Below are positions 55,562-64,000 of a DNA stretch of 64,000 nucleotides, piece after piece. Under the pieces are notes generated by a model. It worked only from the letters and a program-made list of their open reading frames with translations. It was not told the origin of the DNA and did no database searches. Source of the DNA: Hymenopellis radicata (Eukaryota > Basidiomycota > Agaricomycetes > Agaricales > Physalacriaceae); the NCBI GenBank assembly GCA_015501595.1, contig JADNRX010000018.1:248001-312000 (forward strand). The letters run 5' to 3'. Both the position numbers and the translations under genes were made by a program. The first letter of the stretch is position 1; every line of letters starts with the position of its first letter.

Positions 55562-56078
55562 TGGTGCTTTCAGAAGAAGTATTTAGGTGTTACTTAACTT
55601 TAGAATTTGACTTGCACACTTTCAAGTGATTCTCAAGAACGCTGGGTCAACTGTTAACCAGCTCGCAGACTCCGAAGTGGTTCTTCACGACAACGGCGCC
55701 CGCTTCGTTCAAGGGTCGTACATTCTGTAGGGAACATGACAAACGTCTACAAACGCCGAACGGTGTGTCGCGGCGTCATTCAGAATGGCCTCCCTGGCGT
55801 TCTCGAGTGCAGCTTTTTTTTTACATCTGATAAAGAATCTGGCGGATGGCATGGCACTGGACCCACAGCAGCCTTCCCTTTCCCGGGGCGTTATCGGTTA
55901 TCCGTACGTATGGTCCTTCTTTGCCATTTGTATATGTCCACATCGAACACGACTGCATCGCGAGGAGGACTAACCAGATATATGTTTTGCCTAGTGTCAA
56001 TTGTCCTTACGTGCGGCGCGACATATAACCTTTGAAGCTTGAATCAGAAGGATCGATTCTATTAGATCCTCAGCAGCG
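55562..56078. other. spacer before the epimerase gene
   Basis: The ORFs at 55,736-56,035 overlap in several frames and have no motif. No gene is supported. Confidence 0.4.
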
Positions 56079-57421
56079 ATGTCTACAGCCCGTACTCCTC
56101 TCAGCATCTTTCTGTTCGGCGCTACTGGGTTTATCGGGGGCGAGCTTCTGATCTCGCTGTCCCAGGAGTTCCCGGATTTCCCGATTACTGCGCTCGTGCG
56201 GAACGCGAAGGAGCGCGAGGCGGCGCTGAAGACGCTCCACCCGAATATCACGGCGGTCGAGGGCGCGTTGGCCTCTGACGAGATCATCCAGGCAGAGTCG
56301 GCCAAGGCGGACATTGTCATCAACGTCGCGTCGTCGGACCATTTGCCCAGTGTCGAATGTTCGTTCATTTATTTTCGTGATAGCTTTTGAGAGGCTCAGG
56401 CTGAGAATTTAATGGCTTTGTAGCTACGATCAAGGGCTTGAAGAAGCGCGCGCAGGCGAACCCCGCCAGGGCGCCGATTTATATCCATACGTCTGGTATG
56501 GGTATCACGTCGGATAACTCGAGGGGCGAGCTCGTCGCGCCGGAGACGATGCACAAGGATATCAACTTCAAGCTGTCGGATGTGCATGCCGTGACGCATG
56601 CGTTGTCGGACGAGGCTGTCGTTGCGGCTGGCACGGACAAGGACGTCCCCATCCGGACTATGATTGTGTTCCCCGCGTGGGTTTATGGTGCGTGTCGTCG
56701 CCCTTGTTCTAACCAAGGCATCAGTACTGAGGCGCGGTGAAGGCGTGGGCGGCGGGGTACAGAAGATCACGCTGCCTGTGCGGTTGTATATTGATTTTGC
56801 GAAGACTGTGGGGCAGGCGGGGACGTATGGGTTGGGGAAGAATGCGATTACGGAGATTCATGTGAAGGATGTGGCGTCTGCTATTATTGTCATGCTCAAG
56901 GCGGCGTTGGAGGGTAAGGCTGATGAGGGAGCGGATGGATTTTGTGAGTGTTCCTTGAATTTCTTCAGGCGCTGTGGTGGAAGACTGAAGTGGATCCCCT
57001 AGATTTCGCGTCGTACCCTCGTATGGTGAACATGCAGAATATCAATACTACGATTGGCGATGTGAGCTTGGACAGTTTTGATGTGGAACTCTGTTGGCTT
57101 ACTTTTCTTACAGACTCTCCATGCGAAGGGCGTCATTCCCAAGGGTGGCTGCGCTCCTCTGCCAGACACTGTTGCCGACTCTTTGGGCCCTCGTAAGTGT
57201 CCAAGTACTTTGAAATTTCGCCACTGAATGTTTCTCCAGTTGGATGGTCCATGTTCGGCAGTAGCACATGGGGTCGCGGCTACCGCTTGGCCAAGTTTGG
57301 TTGGGACCCAGTACACACCAAGGCTATTTCAGTTCTCGAGTCGCTTCCTGCGGAGGTTGCAGCTGCGCTTGAAGCCATCGACGCGGTCAAGCCCCCAGAC
57401 TATTCCCAGTCGACCATGTAA
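56079..57421 (+). CDS. NAD(P)-dependent epimerase/dehydratase-like protein
   Basis: An SDR-fold protein, probably atypical/NmrA-like. The start at 56,079 is followed at residues ~9-20 by the nucleotide-binding motif FLFGATGFIGGELL (G-x-x-G-x-x-G). Next are PITALVRNAKEREAALKTLH and ADIVINVASSDHLPSVE (end of the fourth strand). After an intron comes TIKGLKKRAQANPARAPIYI with HTSGMGITSDNSRGELVAP. Then PIRTMIVFPAWVYG and GQAGTYGLGKNAITEIHVKD follow, and further exons end with VGWSMFGSSTWGRGYRLAKF and the stop at 57,419. Four or five introns are present. The canonical Y-x-x-x-K is not obvious, as in many NmrA-like members. Its role could be oxidoreductase or redox sensor; the substrate is unknown. 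Confidence 0.8.
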
Positions 57422-57648
57422 ATGAAGTAGGACGTAGTGTAGTTAATGTTGTATATACCAAGGCAAATTCAGATAGCTCTCAGTGAGTAAGTTCAAGTTC
57501 GATGATAGTTCAAGTTCAAGTTGGGAGCAGACGAGTGCGAGGTTTCTCACGCCACGGGAACGGAGTTTCGCGCCGGGCACAGCCCTCAGGTCTCCTTCTC
57601 CATTGACCACAACGTCGGCACGAAGACTCCCTATACCATTCCATCGCG

Positions 57649-59135
57649 ATGCCTTCTCAGTCGACGCTGAGCAAGGAAGAGAAAGACAAGGTTAAATCGG
57701 CCATCCCGGCGCCGACGAACAAGATATTCTATGCGACACTAGCTCGAGTTTACTATGCACATCCGCAGCCGAACGAGTGGTCGTATTCGGGCCTGCAAGG
57801 CGCTTTGGCGCTCACGAAGAACAACAACAATGGGACTCTGTCGTTCAAGCTGGTTGATCTGAATGGGACGAGGGGTGTGGTTTGGGAGCATGAGTTCTAT
57901 GATGGATTGGATTACTTTGCGGACAGAGCGTTCTTCCATTCGTTTCCTGGGGATGTAAGTCAACTGTCTTAGTGCAGCGATTAGAAGTTGAATGCCTTGT
58001 AGGAATGCATGGTGGGCTTTGTCTTTTCTAACGAAAGCGAGGCAAAGGACTTTTGGAAGCGGGTGCTCAAACGGAAGGACGAGAAACGCAGTAAGCTTTG
58101 CGAGTCTTTCTTTCGCGACAACCAGTTAACGTCTATCCAGCGTCGAAACCGGCCACGGAGAAGAAGAAAAAGTCCAGTAAAGGAGGCAAAATCGACAAGT
58201 CGATGATATCTGGCCCAACAACTGGCTCCTTTATCCATGTTGCCCATATGGGATACGACGCGGACACGGGCTTTACTTCCAAGGGAGTCGATCCATCGTG
58301 GACTGCATTCCTCGGCCAGCTTGAAAATCAAGGTATCGACAAGGAAATTATTGCAAAGGAGATTGATTTCATCAAGGACTATGTCCGTTCACATCCTCAA
58401 GCAGCAGCTGCACCTGCCAAAAAGTCCAAGCCTCCACCGCCACCGTCACGTTCCAAGACGCATGGTTATTCTGATAGTACAGGCGCGGCGCCTGCGTCTG
58501 CTCCACCAGCGCCACCACCGCCTCGAGCGCTACCATCACGTGCGCCTCCAGCACCAGAGCTACCTCCACCAAGGACACCGGCCCCACCGGCGCGTCCCCC
58601 GCCGCCAGCCGCTGTCGCTGCAGTTCCGCCACCGCCGGTCCGACCACCTCCTCCTCGTGCAACTCCTGCTCCTCCACAAGCACCACCGCGCCCAAGTGGT
58701 GCGGCTCCTCCAGCACCACCACCACCTCCCCCGCCACCTCCACCTGGTGGAGCAGCGCCCCCACCACCTCCTCCACCACCACCACCGCCACCGCCACCAC
58801 CGCCATCTGGCGGCGGTCCGCCTCCTCCGCCGCCGCCGCCACCTCCTCCTGGAGGTGCCGCAGGTCCCAGTACGCTCCAAGGTCTTCCTCCGCCACAGCC
58901 GGGCCGCGGGGATCTCCTCGCGTCGATCCAAGGCAAAGGTATCCATTCTCTCAGAAAGACCGAGCCTGCGACGCCCGACTCGCCTACTTCTGCCGTTGCA
59001 GCTGGCGCCGCTGGTGGAGCGGCTGCTGCTGGAGCTGGAGATCTCACGTCAGCGTTGGCAGAGGCTTTGCTTGCGAGAAACAAGAATATGGGTGATGATA
59101 GCGACGACGATGATGAGGATGATGATTGGGATTAG
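57649..59135 (+). CDS. LAS17: WASP/Las17, activator of the Arp2/3 complex
   Basis: A fungal Wiskott-Aldrich syndrome protein homologue that promotes Arp2/3-dependent actin patch assembly during endocytosis. The start at 57,649 precedes a WH1 domain (residues ~10-125: NKIFYATLARVYYAHPQPNE, GALALTKNNNNGTLSFKLVD, VVWEHEFYDGLDYFADRAFF, MVGFVFSNESEAKDFWKRVL), interrupted by two short introns. Then come a basic Lys-rich stretch, a region like the CRIB/GBD (ISGPTTGSFIHVAHMGYDAD) and a very long proline-rich segment that would bind profilin and SH3 proteins. The WH2 motif (GRGDLLASIQGKGIHSLRKT) binds actin, and the acidic end (DDSDDDDEDDDWD) with its terminal Trp binds Arp2/3. Every functional module is intact. 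The proline-rich repeat spans about 58,420-58,860. Confidence 0.93.
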
Positions 59136-59594
59136 GACTTTTTAGAATCAATATTACTATATTACCACTGCTAAGCCCACTGCTAATACCATTTACATTG
59201 TCTCCTGTTCGTTCTCACACGTCGACGTGGTCGACTGAGAGGTAGGAATGGAAATATTCGATAAAAAATGTTTGTTTACTCGGGGAGGGACAGCCAAACA
59301 ATCAGCACGTATATAACGCCGCGCGTACAGATTTCGTCAAGAGGCGTGCCCGATTCAGATCTCTGATACTGATGGGGCCACGCGAGCAGGGACTCGATCA
59401 CCTGCCGTCCTCTGCCGGGTTCGGGCCGTCTTCTCTCGGATCACTCGCGGCACCCATCAAACCTTCGTGAAGCACCTCGCCGAGAGAAGATAGCGCGTAT
59501 TCACGCCGCGCAAGATACTACCTGTGAGGAAAATAGGATGATAACTTTCTATACAGAGTAGATATAATTTGTAGGTAAGGACTCAATATACTAC
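59136..59594. other. spacer between convergent genes
   Basis: This is the 3' flanks of the WASP gene and of the transposase-like gene. No gene or repeat is recognised. Confidence 0.45.
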
Positions 59595-62500
59595 TTAGCC
59601 AAAAACATCGCTGTTACCATCTTGATTACTATCCGTGGCGTTAGTAGACATTGATGTTTTGGCCGACTTCCAATGACGAGCGCGAGCGGGTGTCAAAGGG
59701 AGATCCTGGCGCTTTTCCCCTCTTGGTATCCGTGTCCGTTCGACATCCTTTCCTATCTGATCCTCTGGAATACCCACAGCAACTTCTTCTGCGCGACTGA
59801 TGGTGATCTTGGAAACAAAAGATTGCAGTGCAGCCTCGGAAAGATTTTTGTCCCACGATGGGTGTCTATCGTTGAGGTGTCGAGGCATATTGTATTTCCA
59901 GTGCGTCTCTCCGCAGCCAGAGATTACACATACCACGGGAACATTGGTGCATGGCTTAGAGGCGGAAACGCGCGATGCGGCTTTGATCTGCAGCCGATAC
60001 GTGTATGCACACTCGCAGGATGTGAAGCCGCCAACAATCTTGAGTTTGCAAGTGCCGGTAACGGTTGATTGACCGCAAAATCCACATGGATAGTCCTGAG
60101 AAACCTGTGTGCGATGTTAATATCAAAAATAGGAACATATAAGTTGTTTCTTACAACGACTCCGGTATCAGTATCGGGCCCCAGACCACGCTTTGCGCGA
60201 AGGAGATGGTGACCCATATGGTCCTGCTGTTTTGAAGCGGTTACGGCCTTTTGACAGATAGGACAATTCCGCCGAACATCTTGAGACGCAGGAACAGTGA
60301 TATCCGTGGCAAAGTGATTGATGTCGTCTATCGATTAATGTCAGCCACACAGCTCGGACAGAAGAATGTAACATACCCTTTCCTGCTAGGGCCGTGTATG
60401 GAAATTTCCCTTTTCGAACACCATAAGGAAATACTGGGATGTCTTCGCGAAGCGCCTCGTCGCGCGCTCGTCCACGAAGATCCGACTCGATGCGCACCAG
60501 ATGCTCCTCTGTAAATTTCCAAAGACAAGTCTGCTCTCCAGCCGTAAGCGCAATCTCCAGTGGCACTTCATCAACATCAATAATCGCTTCAGCGAGTTCC
60601 TCCTTCGTGAGGGGACGAACAAGGCCCCCATTGACCGTGATCTTCATGTTTCGAACATGAGTTGTCGCTTTGTCTGTTTTCTTCTTGTTCGTCTCGAATT
60701 CTACAAAGTCGTCAGCCCAGTACCATGCCAACTGGTCCTCCTCGAAGTGTGGTGCAAGCACAAAGACTTGCCCCGAAATCTCAAAGCGCGAGTCCGGAAG
60801 AGAAATCTCATCAAGAGGAGCTGTCGCGACCGAACCCGCAGATGTATGAATGAAAGTGCACTGCGCAAATGCAAGGCAGACGTCGGTCGCGTTGATACAT
60901 ACGACAGTGGCGAAGATGCTTCCAACGGAGAATATGTTCTCTCGCGATTCCGGTAGGTGTCGTAGATTAAGAACAGAATGATCCCAGCCATCACTGTAAC
61001 TCGAATAGTATCGCACACGGAGGAGATGATCATGACTTTTGTGTTGATCAATATCCAAGCCGCCGGGACTGATGATTGTTCGGAGAGCTGTTGTTTTATG
61101 TGCAAGAGCACCGGCCTCGTTGATTTTGATCCATTGTGAGGGTGGTTCCGAGGGCGTGGTACTCAATGCCGCCAACTCTTTCGCCAACAGCGCCTCGCCG
61201 TTATAGTTCCGAATTTGCATCGCGCGAGAAGAGTTGACATCAATCTCATGATCTCCATCGTCCGCGTCGCCGTCAGCAGCCTGAGACTCCACGGTATCAA
61301 GTGCTGATCTGTCAACCTTCGACGAGATGCCGGGATATCTAGATCCGCCAGTGGGTTTGTGCAAATCAATACCCTCCTCTGATAACGCACCCGACAGGTC
61401 GATACATAGGCCTGCTTTGGTGAGTATATCCTTCGCCTCCACAAGCGCCTCAACACTGCACTTCTCGAGATCGCATGAGCTCGCCGTCAACTCGCCTCTC
61501 CAGTGACGCGGGGTATAATGGTCGGCAGAGCGACTACGATCAATATTGAGACGTCGAGGACGCCTCTCGAGGTGCGGGTACCGCTCAAAAATAGCATCGA
61601 GCCGGAGAGCAGAAGAAAAACGTCCAGTAAGCTCGACGACATCGCCATTGGGAGAGTGCCCGCCAATCATCCGAACCCGTCCAAAGAGGACCTCCAGAAC
61701 ATCATCGCCGAGTAAGCATAAGAATACTTTCATGGCCGGATTAAGCTCCTTGGCATGTGCGATAATGAATACCGCATTCTTCACCATGCATTGCAAGTCA
61801 AAGTAGAGCTGCCCTGGCAAAAACGAGCCTTCATGTTTCCGAAACACAGCAAATGCAAGATATGCGAATCTGAGAAGGCGCGTGATCTGTTCGGAGAGAG
61901 AGAGGTCGAGGAGGATAAATGGTTCTACGAGTGCGCCACACATCTCGCCGAGAAGTCGCAAAGCCCGATAAGTATGGCGCTCGGAAGGGTTGTAATCATC
62001 CTCGTCAAGATCACGTAGATCTGCGACAAGACAGAGGAACTTGATGACACGGGGAACATCCTGACCATCCTTCATATTGAACAAACTCTCGATGCTCTCG
62101 TGTGCCCAGTTGTGCCCCTTCAAGCGCTCAAACCAGATGGATAGAAGGGTCTTGTTGATAAGGAGGTTATTGATGAGGATGCCATCCTTCGCCGAGCTTA
62201 ATAGCTTCAGAATACCTATTATGAAGAATTGAGTATCGATGTACTGATTGGAATCAAGAAGAACTCACGTTTGAAATCATGCTTCCAGTCGAGCGCAGGC
62301 GTTTCGAAGTTCTTTCCCGTATACATATTCAGCCCTTTCACGTTCCCAAGATGCTTGTACAACGCATCAGTCTCCAAAACTCTGCGCCACATATAGTTCA
62401 TGCAGAATGCGGGGCGTCGCTTAGGGTCACCATCCGACCCAATGGACCACACCGGCCCATGCAGTTTCTCTCCATATGGAGAGAGTCGCCAAGCTTCCAT

Positions 62501-64000
62501 GACCAGAGCGAGCTGCTCGGCAGCTCCATAGTAGTCGCCTCGTTTACATGTTGGCAGAATGAGCACGGGTTTCGCTCCGTAGTTCTTGCCGTCATGGCGG
62601 GAAAATGCAATCACCGTGAGTTCGTGACCAATGTGTACTGTTTTTGCTTCTCTAATCGCATGTGCCAGCGCCCGAACAGTCGTCAAATCATTACCCATCG
62701 TGATTGAATCCAACTCCGCTGCATGCTCACAGAGTCCCGCTATTTCATCAGTCTCTCGAATCCAACGGGGTCTTTCCTCGCATGCCACCTCATCCACACA
62801 CATCGTGACGCCTGTGCGTTGATGATCTGGGGGTACATCCTTAAACCCCGTCTCGATATTCGCAAACAGATCAAGCATCTTGATTTTGCCGACGGAAATC
62901 ACCAAGTTGTACTCGCGGCGAAGAGACGCAATGCACCAACGTGACGGAAGAGCAGTGGTGGCATGATTCAGCGCATATAGAGCGGCGGCGCCTCCGAGCT
63001 CATAGACAAGTATGGCTAAATGTTTCTCGTAGTCCGAGTAGTTATGCGGGCGGTATTTCCCCTCGATAGCGAGGCGAGTGCGAGCTAGTAGCTCAGCAAT
63101 ACCCCAGCGCTGCTCCTTCGCTGCACGGAACAGGCGGTTCAAAGCCGGAACCTCATTTGCAGCGATAAGATTATGAAGAGTACGGTATGGCTCGAGTTTC
63201 TGGCGACTCGTAGCGAGATCGCGCTTGTAATTGGTTTCCTACATGGCGTTAATATATCGAAAGCTATGAATAAAATAAACGAACCTTCAGCCGCAGTTTC
63301 CGCACCGACTTCACGGCTGGGAGCAGTCGTTGAAGCATTTGTCGATGACTGAGAGTGGTAGATGATTTTTTGCCCGGTAGCTGCTTGGCGCGATTGCGTA
63401 CAACATCCACAGCGGGCCCGAGACCTAGACATGCTTCGCATACACCGAGGTGGGCTGTCGTTGATAGGGAACATCGCAGAGAGCGAACTTGTACCGATGA
63501 TGCATCCAGCCCAACAAGCTCGTAACCGGCGGTAAATCCAGAGTCGGGGGCATGGATAGGGAATGGATATGTTGTATATGGTGTATCAAGACCCCACGGA
63601 AAGACAGCACCGCTGCATGGCTTTGCTTGCGGTGGGAGAGCAAAGCAAGGCTCCGGTATGCTTGGACCACTTGCAGACGCGAATACATCTAGGTTGAACT
63701 ATGTTAGATGTGGTTAAATTAAAGAAATGAGACTGCTTACTAGCTATTCCGACACATTTTTTCAGATGGGACTCCAGCTGCCCGTACGACTTCTTATTAG
63801 TCCCATGCTTCACGGGTTCATGACAATTGGGACATTCTACAGTGCGGCGATTGGTGGAAGGATCGATGTTCTCCTTCAGCTTCTCTTTGTCGTAGCAGTA
63901 TGATTGGGGCGATGAAGTTGCTCCCACGGTATAGGACCGACTGCGGCCAGGAGATCGTGGTGCAGACGAGGTAGAAGGGGGAGAGTTGATATATACAGCA
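59595..64000 (-). CDS. P-element/THAP9-like transposase-domain protein with terminal zinc fingers (partial)
   Basis: A large multi-exon protein whose 5' end lies beyond the window; the N-terminal frame is still open at 64,000. Near the N-terminus a C-x2-C...H-x3-C finger is seen (VECPNCHEPVKHGTNKKSYG, continuing LESHLKKC). A second cysteine pair (VCEACLGLGP) and a helical stretch (MLQRLLPAVKSVRKLRLKET) follow. The core holds VTMCVDEVACEERPRW (Asp at 62,794), GPVWSIGSDGDPKRRPAF (Asp at 62,434) and DVLEVLFGRVRMIGGHSPN (Glu at 61,694). The last motif closely resembles the L-E-x-F-F-x-x-(I/V)-R-x-x-G-G-x-x-x-x-P signature of P-element and THAP9 transposases, so an RNase-H-like DDE fold is inferred. 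The C-terminus has more Cys/His groups (CGFCGQ; VCVISGCGETHWKYNMPRHL, then NDRH) and ends at 59,595. Five or more introns interrupt it, and no terminal inverted repeats are visible inside the window. A domesticated gene and a fixed mobile element are both possible. Confidence 0.7.

Noticed and set aside
58466..59083. Long glycine-rich frame opposite the WASP gene
   Set aside because: It is the antisense shadow of the polyproline region (CC-rich codons read as GGN), not a gene.

Overview
The window is nuclear DNA of a filamentous basidiomycete, most likely an Agaricomycete. Almost every gene is split by 50-60 nt GT-AG introns, genes lie close together on both strands, and several families typical of mushroom-forming fungi are present: DUF6534-like multi-pass proteins, F-box proteins with zinc-binding cysteines, CFEM proteins, fungal O-methyltransferases, and a large transposase-like family with flanking zinc fingers. 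There are no bacterial-style operons, CRISPR arrays or rRNA genes, and I recognised no tRNA gene.

Layout. (1) 0.7-15.1 kb: two near-identical type-B carboxylesterase genes face inward from the outer arms of a ~3.7 kb inverted duplication. Between the arms lie a WDR59/Mtc5 (SEACAT/GATOR2) gene and a small nuclear-looking unknown protein. (2) 15.4-17.2 kb: a serine carboxypeptidase (S10) gene with an intact catalytic triad but two frame breaks. (3) 17.8-23.6 kb: a direct duplication carrying two CFEM GPI-type proteins, with a palindrome, a 33-bp tandem repeat and a frame-broken unknown gene. (4) 24.4-31.5 kb: ribosomal protein eL31, a class I methyltransferase, a coiled-coil unknown protein and a multi-pass membrane protein. 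(5) 31.5-39.4 kb: an F-box gene with an apparently complete non-LTR retrotransposon just upstream of its start codon. (6) 39.8-46.2 kb: an O-methyltransferase, a decayed UbiA prenyltransferase, a lactonase-fold protein and an F-box-like gene. (7) 46.5-55.6 kb: a large EF-hand protein, a homeodomain-like protein, an inverted copy of the EF-hand gene's 3' end, and a DUF6534-like protein. (8) 56.1-59.1 kb: an NAD(P)-dependent epimerase and a WASP/Las17 actin nucleation factor. (9) 59.6-64.0 kb: a long protein whose core resembles P-element/THAP9-type transposases, running off the right edge.

Housekeeping genes (WDR59, eL31, WASP) alternate with duplicated, broken or mobile material. No large catabolic or defence operon is visible. 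The most unusual items are the zinc-finger P-like transposase protein, the retrotransposon with a degenerate RNase H region between endonuclease and reverse transcriptase, the inverted carboxylesterase duplication around a TORC1-regulator gene, and a CFEM duplicate that lost its heme-ligand aspartate. Exon joins were read by eye, so gene ends are firmer than internal boundaries.
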